A stretch of DNA of 64,000 nucleotides from Enchytraeus crypticus (lineage: Eukaryota > Annelida > Clitellata > Enchytraeida > Enchytraeidae): assembly GCA_905160935.1 (NCBI GenBank), contig CAJHZI010000423.1, positions 418,501 through 482,500 on the forward strand, written 5' to 3'. A model generated the notes under the pieces. It had not been told where the DNA came from. It saw only the letters and a program-made list of their open reading frames with translations, and made no database searches. The position numbers and the translations under genes are program-made. This document shows positions 43,101 through 53,964 of this stretch, one piece after another (positions within the stretch are counted from its first letter, which is position 1; each line of letters begins with the position of its first letter).

Positions 43101-46100
43101 GCTTTAGGTTTAGTATAGTCTGAGTCCTGGTAACGAGATCAGTGTTGCTCAATGAATTGCTCCTATTGAGCGTGAGAATAGTCTGTGGGAAGGAATGTTA
43201 CATTGGACGTGCCATTGTGCAGGCCACTGTAGAGAACATTTAACGGAAATATTAGTATGACTTCAAATATCAGATAAATACTCTCAGGAGCATCAGATAT
43301 CTTCACATAAAGATGCTATAATTGCAGTTGTCATACGAAAATGTAGATCAATGCTTACTGAAAATGCCAAATATCAATATACTGGGTATTGCTGTATGAA
43401 TAAGAGTAGAAGTTATATGATCATTGTTTTAGTTTTGTAACTTCTGTATGGTTTGTGCTATTTAATATATAAATACCAATGAATAATTAATAGCAAACCA
43501 TTGCAAGGCTACCTGTTGCTGCATATTTGTATTCATAATCTTACATATCTTTTAATTGATTTCTATATTGCATCAGGTGTTCTGGAGCATGTAGAGGATT
43601 ACTATAACATCTCAAAATCTCAAGCGGGCCTACTGCAGTCCTCCTTCATAGTGAGCTATATGATTCTGTCGCCTGTGTTCGGCTATCTCGGAGACAGATA
43701 TAATAGAAAATACATCATGGCCGCTACTATCTTCTTCTGGTCTGGCATAACTCTAGCATCGTCGTTTGTAGGAAGGGATGTAAGTCACAAAGTTGTTGTT
43801 GTTATCTAATATATTTTAATGGACCTTGTAATAGTAGTGGTACATCTGGTGATATGGTTTAAATTAGTTGTAGTCCTTCATATGAACGCATCTCCTTCTG
43901 GTTCTATAAATATTTCTATTCAAATTATGATATTTTCTCGACTAATTTTATATATAAGCTAATAGCGTGTTAGCTTTAACATTGGAAATTTATGAAGCAG
44001 ATCAAAATCATCTAGTTTTAAAATAGATTTTTATCACCTGATCTGACTGGTTTTTGATCACCTGACCGGCATTGTTTTGTGTTTTTCTTTCTCCTCCACG
44101 CATGTTTTTTCAAATTGTTTTCTTTCGGGTGAATCGATTTGTAGTCATATATGATAAGGGTTTCTACCTGGGATCATCGTTGTATGAGGAAATGGATGTT
44201 AAATCTTTATTATTATTATTATTATTATTAAATATTATTATTATTATGACAATTATTATGATTATTATTTTAAGTTTTCCCAATCCTAGTAGAGCTTGGA
44301 TTTAAGTGAAGATGATGATTATTATTAATTATTATTATTATTATTATATTTTGTGTATTAAACAATGTGCTATATTGATATATTATGTGATAAATTATGT
44401 GATATATTATATCACAATGTGCTCTATTATGTGTGTTTTGTGTATTGAACAATGTGCAATAATTATGTGTGTTATGTGTGTTTTGTGTAGTATTTCTATA
44501 TATTTCTGCTGATGAGAGGATTGGTGGGGGTGGGAGAGGCAGGCTACTCCACCGTCACGCCCACTATCATTGCCGATATGTTTTCTAAGTCAACACGCTC
44601 TCTTGCACTTGCTATATTCTACTTCGCTATTCCCGTTGGAAGGTTTGATAAATTAAAGCATATTTTAATATTCTTACATTTACAATACTAATATTGAAAT
44701 TTATTTTTAACAATTTTAATGTACTGCGATCAAAATAATTTGGCTTATCATAAAGGAAGAATAATAATGAAGAATAATAGCTTAGAATAAAGGGAAGATG
44801 ATGATGATGATGAACACTAGTTCAATTATTGTAACTCTACGCTATTTCTCTAATATGTGTATAATTAATTAAATATAGTATGTGTACTTTGAGGATGTAA
44901 TTAGAAAAATTTTTCTTTATTGTTTTATATTGACAGTGGTTTAGGTTATATTGTGGGATCTAATATGGCAAACATTTTTGGAGGGTGGCAGTGGGCTCTA
45001 AGGGTACGTATTGTTACTGTGCGTTTATAATATTTTGCAGAAAACTTACTTTATTTTATAAGTTTATTTACTTTGTATAGAATATAATGTTGTAATTGAT
45101 TGATACTTCTGATTGATCAATTAGTTGTGAGGCTTTATCGGATGCTGAGCTAAATTGTAAGTCCTCTGCATGAGTTTATGCGCTTGTGAACGTTCACTAA
45201 CTTAAAGCTTTGAATGAATAAATAACACAATTTCTACATTAATCAGTGTTAATTTTCTAAATTCTTTAAGTACAGTAATTAAATACTTACATTTATACTC
45301 TTACTACTGATTCTCTAAAAAATTGGGAGTACAGTGCAATCTGCTTATATGCAAAGGACCTAACTGAATCTTATTTATAGCCAGAGCATGTTTTTAAATG
45401 AAACTGAGCCTAGAGCTATTAAAATATAGCTACTTACATTTCAATAGCCCTAATTCTAACTTGCCAACCATAACGTGTTGTATCTGCCTCTGCACATATA
45501 AAATAATGCTTAAATAAACGCTGTAGTTGCTATTGAGACTTGACTTTCTTTGGCATCCAGTCGCTATAGAATTTCAACACTTTCAAATAATGACATTGTC
45601 TTACGCTTGCTAACTAATGCCATATTCAAGTTTCTACTAAGAACTTTAAACACTAGCCCACTGTTCAACCTTAATTCAATCAATGCTCATATGAATGATT
45701 TAGGCTACACCAGGCCTGGGCTTGCTGTGTGTGATTCTGATCATGGTGTTCGTTGAAGAGCCCGAGAGAGGTAGTTCTGAGGGAAGTACCAACATGTCTA
45801 CGACATCCTGGAGTACTGATCTCATCTACCTCGCCAAAAAGTATCAATACCGGCTGCTTGCATTTAATTATATTTGTGTATACTATTTGCAATATAACAT
45901 ACCTTTGCTTCCATGAGCTAGCTTGGTGTAGATATTGTTTAATAAAAGTTTTGTTCACTTGAGAGTAGGAATTTGCTTCTTGAAATCTGTCTTGTGTTAA
46001 ATGTTTCCAATAGTGGCTTAAGTTGTGAGATTCATTATATTTCTGGTATTATTAAATCACCAGTAGCTTATGCTATATTTTGAAATTGTGGCTTTTGTTG

Positions 46101-49100
46101 TAAGATTCACTATGTAAACATATCCATTAATACTCTCGTTGTTGTTTAAATTGTTCAGTTGGTTAGACATTTATATGTTGTTTAGTTATATGTGCATATA
46201 TAATGTATGTATAATGATAATATAAAAAAATAAAATATATCTTGTAATATAAGTAACAATTATTTATTTATTTATTGCTTGATTTAAGGCATAATAACCC
46301 ATAGATGAATCGTACACATACAACAATGCAAAAAGAACCAGAAAATTAAATTGGCTAAGCATATATTAAGCTCTAAGACAATTACTAATAGAATTAGGCA
46401 TAAAAACCTACAATAAGCTCAGAACATCAAAGCACTTAACTAGCATATTAGTATTAAAACAAAAACAGAAACTTAAGAAAGGAAACTTTGTAAACACATG
46501 CGGTATGTCATGTGTGTAACTATACGGAATAAAAAAAATAAAATAAATTATCCAGCAAGCACATTCTAAACTTTAATCTGTAATTAGAAAGGAGAGTATC
46601 AAAACTAAGTAATCCGGTTTCCAGAGCGTGATGGTTAAGCTGCTGTAACGTTTATATCCAAAAACGTTTATGTTATATAAATACATACATGCATACTTAC
46701 GTACATACATACATACATATACATAATTACCAGTTACTGTCCTATTTCCAATCTTAACTTCATCTCTAAACTTCTTGAAAAGGTAATTTATACCCGTTTA
46801 TGCACTCGTCTTGATTCTTTCCCTTCTCTCTCTCATTATCAATCTGCCTATAGAAAACTCCATTCTACTGAAACCGCTCTTCTTCGTATACATAATGATC
46901 TTAGCTTGGCCATGAGTAGTAAACAGGTTTCTGCCTTGGTTCTTCTAGATCTCTCTGCTGCCTTTGATACAATTGACCATGGCATCCTAATAAATAGGCT
47001 TAAATCTTGTTTTGGCATATCTGATTCTGCCTTTTCCCTTCTCACATCATATCTCTCATGTCGCACACAATCTGTTGTTATTGGTCAAAATCGCTCTTCT
47101 GAACTACCCCTCCTACGCGGTGTTTCTCAAGGTTCAGTGTTAGGTCCATTGCTCTTCTCTTTATATATCACACCTCTTAGCTACCTGCTTGCTCAGTCCT
47201 CCATAAATTTTCATTTTTATGCAGACGACACACAACTATATATTTCCTTTTCTAATCATGATTCTGATCAAAAACTGGCTCATCTCTCATCCATTCTTGA
47301 CAAGGTTTATTCCTGGTTTTGTGCTAACCGTCTTGCTGTTAATCCCTCCAAAACTGAATACCTTTTAATTGGCACTCCTTTGCAAAGAAGTAAAATTACC
47401 AATAACTCTGTTAATTTTCAGAATCTTGCTCTTTCACCTTCTCGATCTGCCGAAAACCTTGGAATCATATTTGATGAAAACCTTGACTTTAAATCCCATA
47501 TCTCATCTGTTTGTCGCGCTTCTTTCTTTCAGATTCGTCAGATTAGGCAAATACGTCCATCCCTTACTAGAAATTCAGCCACTATCCTTGCTAATTCTAT
47601 AGTTCATTCAAAGCTTGACTACTGTAATTCATTATTACATGGGTTGCCTACTTCTTCTCTCAATCGTTTGCAGCACGTCCAAAATTCTCTTGCACGTGTT
47701 GTTTGTAAGTCCTCTCGACTTCAATTTCGCTCTCTTTCTCTTCTACGCAGTCTTCACTGGCTCCCTGTTAATCAACGCATAAAATATAAAATAGCTCTAT
47801 TAACTTTCAAAACTCTGCGATTTGGCAAGCCTTCTTACTTATCTGAAATTCTTCTTCCCTATCGCCCCTCACGTACACTTCGCTCCACCGATGCCAATCT
47901 TCTCTCAGTTCCAAATATTCTCACGTCATTGGGCAGACGTTCATTTTCTTACGCAGCACCCACAATCTGGAACTCTTTACCTGCTAATCTTCGCTCTTGT
48001 TTTCTCTTTCAACATTCTCTAGCAAGCTTAAAACTTACCTTTTCCCACCATAGACATAATCAATCTACCCTGACCATTTTTTGATCACCGGACTGGCTTT
48101 TGTTTAGGACCTTACTTCTCCTCAGCACATTTCTTTCGCAGATTGGTCTGGGTGAATTGATCTGTAGTGATATGTGCTGTTGGGGACGTCCCTGACATCA
48201 TCCCTGGATGAGGAAACGGACGTTAAACCTTTATTATTTATTATTATTATTAATTATTTAAAACAGATGATGCAATATACAAGTATTGAAGCATATATAA
48301 TGCGTTTATTTTGTGATCTCTTTACTTGATTGTGAGAGCAGCAAGAGCTTCATGTTGTCTTCCGCTGGTTTTACATGTGTATCATTTGTCACTGGTGCTC
48401 TGGCATGGTGGGGCCCAACCTTTTTTGCGATGGCTTTTGAAGTCAGCACGGCCACTCAGGCCGATGACGCAGATAAAGCACAGTACGTATTTTAAAGATA
48501 TTCATATTATTTTTGTGAACAATGCGTTATTGATTAAATATTCCTAGCAATTTTAATTAATAACATTCACTATATTTAATTTGCAAAAGTAGCAGATGTT
48601 GAAAATTAATTCCATTACAGGTTTGGCAAACTCAAATTCAAGTATATTATCAAATATATATATATTGTAGCTTATGTATAGTATAGTATATACCGGTATA
48701 ATGTAGCCTTTTATTATTGTAATAAATGTTAAGGCGTTCTGTCTTTCATATTTATATACATGCATATATATTTGAGGCCATTCATGAGCACTCCATTATT
48801 CTGAATCTCATAATATATAACTTATGATATTGATGTGTTGTTTGTAGTCTGAGCTTTATATTCGGAGTGATCACGTGCTTCGCCGGATTCTCGGGCGTCG
48901 CTCTTGGTTGGGTTCTTGCTGCGGTGCTGCGTAAATATACGCCTCAGGCTGATCCACTAGTGTGCGGTGCCGGGCTGATTAGCGGCGCTCCCTTCCTCTT
49001 CGCCGTCATTGTCTGGTCCCGCTACAACATCGACGCCACCTGGGTGTGTGATCATTAATGAGACGTACTGTATACTTCTTATAGTTTTACCCACAATCTG

Positions 49101-52100
49101 GAGCTCTTTACCTGCTAATCTTCGCTCTTGTTTTTCTCTTTCAACATTCTCTAGCAAGCTTAAGACTTACCTTTTCCCACAAAGACATAATCAATCTACC
49201 CTGACCATTTTTGATAACCGGACTGGCTTTCGTTTAGGACCTTACTTCTCCGCAGCACATTTCTTTTGCAGATTGGTCTGGGTGAATTGATCTGTAGTGA
49301 TGTGTGCTGTTGGGGACGTCCCTGACATCATCCCTGGATGAGGAAACGGACGTTAAACCATTATTATTATTATTATATTATTATAGGATACAGGAAGATT
49401 TAACTTTTTGTAACCAAAAATATTCGTAAAAATATTTGTAATTTTCTTTCCAAACTTTATTTATTTTCTAGTAGTTACTGGCTGGAGCCAGTGGCAAACC
49501 CGGTAAGATACTCAACCACAGAGCAGTTTGTGCGGGGTTCAAATCCTGGGCTCACCCATCACTGACATCGCTTTCGAGTGAGGAAACTGACATTAACCTT
49601 AGCTTTACCAGCTTTTATATAATTATTATGCAATTTTCATTTGTATTTCCTTATACAAGTTCTTGCTGTTAATGGAGGTTTCTGTGTTCATTCTCATTGA
49701 TATAACTGATTGCATTCTGCCTGTTTATGGATTGCTTTCATTAGATAGCTGTACAGCTTTAATAATAAAACTAACTATTTACTACTCTATATAATAAATC
49801 AACTAATATGCCATTTTAAATAGTATTTTTATATATTTATATTTAGATGGTTTAAAGCTTAAAATATATCCAGTTATCACAATTAATTAACTTGTGCGTT
49901 TGTTTTTTGAATTTTGTTTGATTTGAGGCTTAGAATTTATAACCATTTGTTTGACTGAATTTGTTTGCTTAGGCTAATATAATAGGTGTTTATGTCTCTC
50001 CTTACAAAAATGGACTAAATTGCCTAATGGATTAGCCATATGATAATAAACGTGATGGATATCAACGTGGTTGATCATATCACTATAATGCATATAATTA
50101 TTATGTCTCTCTTGATATCTTCAGCCGATGGCGAGCCTTAGTTAGAATTCATTTGATTTTTTAAATATAATTATTTTTTTATGTTGCAGGCATGTGTATA
50201 TTTTGGAGAGACTCTGGTTTCTTTGAATTGGGCCCTTGTCACCGACATATTACTGGTAGAGAGTATTTTGACATTGTTAATGTGCTTATACGAGATTTTG
50301 TTTTGTTAATGTAGTAAAATATTTACAGTCAATGCATACAATCTTATATCTGTCTCTGCACAGCTTAGCCTTTACTAATAAGTAATAAAAATATAAGGTG
50401 TGAAATGATTTTCTTCAGGACAATTTATTGGCAAAATTAGACTAAATGCATGCAGTTTTGTGAATATTACCCTGAAGTCTCTGTGATGAAAGCTTTGTAG
50501 TCGATTGTATCTTTATGTATAAATATTCATAATATTTATATGTTGCTTGTGTTGTCAGTATGTTGTCTAGAATTGCCTGATGTAGTTTATGTTATCAGTA
50601 TATTGTCTAGAATTGCCTGATGTTGTTTATGTTGTCAGTATGTTGTCTAGAATTGCCTGATGTTGTTTATGTTATCAGTATATTGTCTAGAATTGCCTGA
50701 TGTTGTTTGTGTTGTCAGTATGTTGTCTAGAATTGCCTGATGTTGTTTATGTTGTCAGTATGTTGTCTAGAATTGCATAATGTTGTTTATGTTGTCAGTA
50801 TGTTGTCTAGAATTGCCTGATGTTGTTTATGTTGTCAGTATGTTGTCTAGAATTGCCTTATGTTGTTTATGTTGTCAGTATGTTGTCTAGAATTGCCTGG
50901 TGTTGTTTATGTTGTCAGTATGTTGTCTAGAATTGCCTTATGTTGTTTATGTTGTCAGTATGTTGTCTAGAATTGCCTGATGTTGTTTGTGTTGTCAGTA
51001 TGTTGTCTAGAATTGCCTGATGTTGTTTATGTTGTCAGTATGTTGTCTAGAATTGCCTTATGTTGCTTGTGTTGTCAGTATGTTGTCTAGAATTGCCTGA
51101 TGTTGTGTATGTTGTCAGTATGTTGTCTAGAATTGCCTGATGTTGTTTGTGTTGTCAGTATGTTGTGGTACCTACCAGAAGAGCCATGGCCAGTGCCATT
51201 CAGATCTTCATGTGCCACCTGCTGGGAGACGCTGGTAGTCCTTATCTTGTCGGACTGGTGAGCTTACATTTACATTCAAGAAGTAGAAAATTAAACATTT
51301 TATTTTGAACTTGGTTTTGACTGTTTTAAGTTTTAATTAAGTCTTCGCCGAAGCATTCAACATCAGAATTCAACTGGTGGATTAAACTTGGAGAATTTCA
51401 ATGTGAATCTGGAGTGGATCATTAAGTTTAAATTTCCTAGTGTGACTTAGTAACATGCTATATATATATGTATATATATGTATATATATATATATATACA
51501 TGTATATATACAATGATATAAACCCTGGGTTGTTGAAGGATTATTCTTACATCTCTGAAAAGCAAACGTTATGAATAATTGTGAAGTGAGAAGAAAATAG
51601 GAAAACATAATACGACAGAAACAAGATAGTTCTCGAAAAATGTGCGATCTGTCATTTGTGACTACAGAAAAATTGAAAATAAATACGTACATATAGTATT
51701 ACTCTACAGCTCAATATGTGAGATTAACCTAAGACGAAGATGAAAAACTATTTTAAAGAAATCAATACTGGGTACTAATATAAGTACTAGTAAATATATT
51801 AGTAATATGTACTGGGTCAGTGTTGGAATCTCTGAAGTTTGAACTATGAAATCATAATAACTCTGACGATAAAGCCTACATCTGACAATGTGATATTATT
51901 CTATTTCGTTCACGGCAATGCCATGTAGTATTGACCCAACATTCATTGCCCTGTCTCAAAGTTGTGTAATTTTTGTATGAAGCTAAATGACTGGGCAAAA
52001 CTGATAATAAATTAATAATAATTATATTTAATTAATCATAATAATAAAGGTTTAACTTTCGTTTTCTTATGCAGTGATGATGTCATGGACGTTAAAACTT

Positions 52101-52691
52101 AACTAATAATTGCTTAATAATTCAGTATTAAGCACTTATTGCTGGTACTTTGCTTGTTTTCTATAGATTTATGATTCAGTAAATGGAGGCAGAGAAGATG
52201 CTAACGCTAAGTACATTCGCATGCAGAACGCTCTGTACATGATGTGTTTTATCTGTGTGATTGGCGGTGGATTCTTCTTAGCCACAGCTCTCTATGTCCA
52301 CTCTGATCGCACGAAAGCCAATAAGGCTATTAAAGGTTTGTCTTATGATACATTTAATTACATATAAATTTTGTTACAAATGTGCTGATATACATGTATA
52401 TATATATCATAATTGATATATAGGAAGGAAGGCTGAGGATAGAATTCGTTGCAAGATTTGTATGCCATGGACCTGCCGTTAGGCAATGCACTAGAAGAAT
52501 AATGATTTCAGGTTTCATTTGAAGTAGATTTATTAGAGCCTGAAGATATTGTTAAAGATGTTGTTTATTGTTCAGACGCTCAGCAGGAATCTGCGCCTCA
52601 GAACGGACTTACGGACACTGAGAGTGCACCGAGCAACAACACAGCAACTGTTCAAAGTTCCTCTGCTGCAGAAAAAACCCTGGTACCCTAA
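39879..52691 (+). CDS. SPNS: Spinster/SPNS-type major facilitator transporter (isoform A)
   Basis: A major-facilitator protein of the Spinster family. Family members export lysophospholipids from lysosomes (SPNS1) or sphingosine-1-phosphate and lysolipids at the cell surface (SPNS2/3). Eleven exons join in frame to 524 residues: 39879-40104, 43577-43779, 44491-44642, 44937-45003, 45704-45840, 48339-48482, 48848-49043, 50190-50255, 51159-51257, 52167-52335, 52576-52691. Human SPNS1 has 528. Conserved blocks are [12 protein letters not shown] at the end of the first membrane segment, the MFS loop [81 protein letters not shown] and [14 protein letters not shown]. The N-terminus is acidic and cytosolic; the C-terminal tail is Ser/Gln-rich and ends TLVP. 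Which vertebrate paralogue it is closest to is not decided. An alternative first exon at 42426 gives isoform B. Confidence 0.95.
40085..40355 (+). repeat. Tandem repeat made from the exon 1A end and its donor
   Basis: Seven junctions of the form CTCTATCAG-GTGATA at exon-end positions 40104, 40141, 40184, 40222, 40255, 40301 and 40351, 33-50 bases apart. The exon part carried along is up to ACAGATACACTCTATCAG. The copies degrade away from the exon. Confidence 0.93.
40949..41166 (+). repeat. tRNA-derived SINE, family 2 (copy 2)
   Basis: TAGCGTAGGGGTAGCGTCAT, GGGTTCGATCCCG, CTGAGAGTAAAATCTCGGAC and the TTCACTATAATGCG end, as at 14979-15215. Confidence 0.82.
42426..42732 (+). CDS. SPNS: SPNS exon 1B (alternative first coding exon, isoform B)
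   Basis: Encodes 102 residues plus one base: a longer charged N-terminus ([20 protein letters not shown] onward), then [20 protein letters not shown] and IAG. It ends in phase 1 with the donor GTATTA, exactly like exon 1A, so either can join exon 2 (43577). Its [11 protein letters not shown] end is the more typical Spinster sequence. The first usable ATG is 42426; the frame is open further left but only with TTG. An acceptor-like TTTTGTTTAG ends at 42383, so it may follow an untranslated exon. Joining exon 1A to that acceptor would give an early stop, so 1A and 1B should be mutually exclusive. Isoform B would be 551 residues. Confidence 0.85.
43577..43779 (+). CDS. SPNS: SPNS exon 2
   Basis: Residues 76-143 (isoform A): [40 protein letters not shown] and NRKYIM (MFS motif A). 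Acceptor GCATCAG, donor GTAAGT. Confidence 0.95.
44045..44235 (+). repeat. CR1/L2 LINE tail, older copy
   Basis: TTTTTGATCACCTGACCGGC, GGTGAATCGATTTGTAGT, TGAGGAAATGGATGTTAAAT and an ATT run. It corresponds to the last 190 bases of the LINE at 46726-48250 with many substitutions. Confidence 0.75.
44491..44642 (+). CDS. SPNS: SPNS exon 3
   Basis: [20 protein letters not shown] and [11 protein letters not shown] to [10 protein letters not shown], phase 2 out. Acceptor TTTTGTGTAG. Earlier TTTTGTGTA copies at about 44349 and 44429 suggest an old repeat through the acceptor. Donor GTTTGA. Confidence 0.94.
44937..45003 (+). CDS. SPNS: SPNS exon 4
   Basis: Residues 194-216, [20 protein letters not shown] and ALR. 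Short exon of 67 bases. Acceptor ATTGACAG, donor GTACGT. Confidence 0.94.
45704..45840 (+). CDS. SPNS: SPNS exon 5
   Basis: Residues 217-261: [20 protein letters not shown], then a hydrophilic loop to [11 protein letters not shown]. Acceptor GATTTAG, donor GTATCA, phase 2. Confidence 0.93.
46726..48084 (+). CDS. LINE reverse transcriptase, partial ORF
   Basis: The palm and thumb of a CR1/L2-type reverse transcriptase, with the FADD-type box as FYADDTQL. The uninterrupted frame points to a young insertion. No in-frame ATG start is expected because the copy is truncated; the first internal Met is at 46906. Confidence 0.85.
   Translation: MTSYCPISNLNFISKLLEKVIYTRLCTRLDSFPSLSHYQSAYRKLHSTETALLRIHNDLSLAMSSKQVSALVLLDLSAAFDTIDHGILINRLKSCFGISDSAFSLLTSYLSCRTQSVVIGQNRSSELPLLRGVSQGSVLGPLLFSLYITPLSYLLAQSSINFHFYADDTQLYISFSNHDSDQKLAHLSSILDKVYSWFCANRLAVNPSKTEYLLIGTPLQRSKITNNSVNFQNLALSPSRSAENLGIIFDENLDFKSHISSVCRASFFQIRQIRQIRPSLTRNSATILANSIVHSKLDYCNSLLHGLPTSSLNRLQHVQNSLARVVCKSSRLQFRSLSLLRSLHWLPVNQRIKYKIALLTFKTLRFGKPSYLSEILLPYRPSRTLRSTDANLLSVPNILTSLGRRSFSYAAPTIWNSLPANLRSCFLFQHSLASLKLTFSHHRHNQSTLTIF
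46726..48250 (+). mobile_element. CR1/L2-type non-LTR retrotransposon, 5'-truncated
   Basis: A reverse-transcriptase frame is open without a stop from 46726 to 48084, about 450 codons. It begins inside the RT domain ([18 protein letters not shown]), followed by [36 protein letters not shown], the catalytic [11 protein letters not shown], and the CR1/L2-type end [17 protein letters not shown]. The 3' end is GACGTCCCTGACATCATCCC, TGGATGAGGAAACGGACGTT, then an ATT run. The 5' end stops at a TACA microsatellite. It lacks the endonuclease, so it cannot move by itself. It sits in the exon 5 to exon 6 intron of SPNS. Confidence 0.9.
48339..48482 (+). CDS. SPNS: SPNS exon 6
   Basis: Residues 262-310: [20 protein letters not shown] and [16 protein letters not shown]. 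Acceptor TGTGAGAG has a poor pyrimidine tract; the true acceptor is fixed by frame and homology. Donor GTACGT. The LINE ends about 90 bases upstream. Confidence 0.92.
48848..49043 (+). CDS. SPNS: SPNS exon 7
   Basis: Residues 310-375: [40 protein letters not shown] and RYNIDATW. Acceptor GTTTGTAG, donor GTGTGT. Confidence 0.95.
49084..49378 (+). mobile_element. CR1/L2 LINE, second severely truncated copy
   Basis: A near-identical copy of the last 290 bases of the LINE at 46726-48250, from CCCACAATCTGGAGCTCTTT to the ATT run, with scattered differences. It starts about 40 bases after the exon 7 donor. Confidence 0.92.
49480..49618 (+). repeat. tRNA-derived SINE, family 1 (copy 10)
   Basis: Full copy in SPNS intron 7, with head GGCTGGAGCCAGTGGCAAAC, B-box GGTTCAAATCC and the usual tail. 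Confidence 0.9.
50005..50093 (+). repeat. SINE family 2 tail fragment
   Basis: AAAATGGACTAAATTGCCTA, GATGGATATCAACGTGGTTG and CACTATAATGC, the last 90 bases of family 2. Confidence 0.75.
50190..50255 (+). CDS. SPNS: SPNS exon 8
   Basis: Residues 376-397, [20 protein letters not shown] and LL. A 66-base exon. Acceptor TATGTTGCAG, donor GTAGAG. Confidence 0.93.
50540..51166 (+). repeat. 40-base tandem repeat running into the exon 9 acceptor
   Basis: About 15 units of TGTTGTCTAGAATTGCCTGA, TGTTGTTTATGTTGTCAGTA. Each unit reproduces the acceptor TTATGTTGTCAG and the first eight exon bases TATGTTGT. The real exon follows the last unit. Splicing into an upstream copy would read TAT GTT GTC TAG, an immediate stop. 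Confidence 0.96.
51159..51257 (+). CDS. SPNS: SPNS exon 9
   Basis: Residues 398-430: [20 protein letters not shown] and [13 protein letters not shown], strongly conserved. Acceptor TGTTGTCAG is the last of about 15 tandem copies. Donor GTGAGC. Confidence 0.95.
51456..51512. repeat. TA/TATG microsatellite
   Basis: TATATATATG repeats in SPNS intron 9. Confidence 0.9.
52035..52098 (-). repeat. CR1/L2 LINE solo tail
   Basis: Plus-strand AATAATAAAGGTTTAACTTT, GTGATGATGTCATGGACGTT, a minus-strand tail with substitutions, 70 bases before exon 10. Confidence 0.65.
52167..52335 (+). CDS. SPNS: SPNS exon 10
   Basis: Residues 431-486: [20 protein letters not shown], then the last membrane segment [20 protein letters not shown] and LYVHSDR. 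Acceptor TTCTATAG, donor GTTTGT, phase 1. Confidence 0.94.
52428..52502 (+). repeat. RTE LINE 3' end fragment
   Basis: GTATGCCATGGACCTGCCGT and TAGGCAATGCACTAGAAGAA, the extreme 3' end shared with 53965 (minus) and 62090. Confidence 0.6.
52576..52691 (+). CDS. SPNS: SPNS terminal exon 11
   Basis: Residues 487-524, a hydrophilic tail [20 protein letters not shown] to EKTLVP and the stop TAA at 52689-52691. Acceptor TTGTTCAG. Confidence 0.9.
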
Positions 52692-53964
52692 AGTTCATTG
52701 TGTATGACTTGTTCGAGCAAAGCTTCCATTTGAAGTGTTCGAGCAAAGCTTCCATCTCCATTTAAATTTGTTATTTTAAGAATATGATAATGTGAGGATG
52801 TTTGAATTTACCTGGTATGTCTCATAAGTGCTTATGAATAATCAGCTTGATGACCGTTAATTTGGGAGAGATATTAAAAAGTTAAAAATATTTATAGTTA
52901 AAAATATTTTATTACTAAGTTAGCGTATGTTAGTTCACTGATTTGGTTTGTCATTGAGTCAAACGGACGGAAAATACCTAATGTAAAGGTTAATTAAAGA
53001 AGCTCTCAGTTACTGCTTGGATATATAAATAACCACTCTGTACTGTATCTGTTTTATTATTTGCGCTAAGTTAGTATCATACTCGGCCTGCATATATGCG
53101 AACGATGTCTCCCAGATATGCTGTTTAACAATGTTGTGTGCTCATTGTGCAACGTGTTCATCTTATTACGTCATTTACTTTATTTCCTAGTGTTTCGTTA
53201 TACAGAGTACCGAAATACTAAATGGTTGCTCCCATGTACATATTCCTGCTCAATCTAATGTCTCGCTCACTAACGAGCACATCATCAGCCGACTAGTTAT
53301 CCAACAAGTTATCCGACAAGTTATCCGACTTGTTATTGGTATCAGATATAATCTATGCCGCGGACATGTCATCATTTATCCTTTATCTTGAACAGTAGCG
53401 TCTGCGGTGCTATCTATAGCCTTTGCAATGTTTTCATTAATCGTCTTTTAGGAAACACATGCATCTCTCATATACACCAGGTCTTTTCTTCGTTTATTCT
53501 TATGTTTCTTGAGTTCAATACTTGAGCCTAAAATTCATGATTGCAGTACTTGGGCACTTACATAATTTCCTGTCATTCACTAGATGGCGAGTAGCTCAGA
53601 TGTCTGTCGCAAGATTAGCGTTGCATCACACTTTGGTTTTGCTCATATTAATAATCTCTTTGAAACTTACGAATTATGAAAGATCAACTAACTTTTTCAA
53701 TTATAACGTTTTGTGATTTATTGTAATGATAGGTGTGTTTAGGAGAAGTGTTAGGCAATGACATCAAATATTAGCCATTTTCTTTTTATATTCTTGCATT
53801 TTAGCTCCTTATGAAAATATATTTCTAGACTTCTTGGTGCCACCAATGAAATTGTATGATCGTAAAATTAAGATATTTTGTCGCCATTTCCCAAACTGAT
53901 TCGCAATAAAAGATGTGCATAAAATACAGTAGGCTTACTACGTTAATCTATAATAATGAAATAT
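52692..53964. other. SPNS 3' region
   Basis: Probable 3' UTR and flank. A short duplication TTCGAGCAAAGCTTCCAT lies at 52711-52758. AATAAA occurs at about 53907 in GCAATAAAAGATG, but no downstream signal fixes it as the poly(A) site. Confidence 0.4.
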
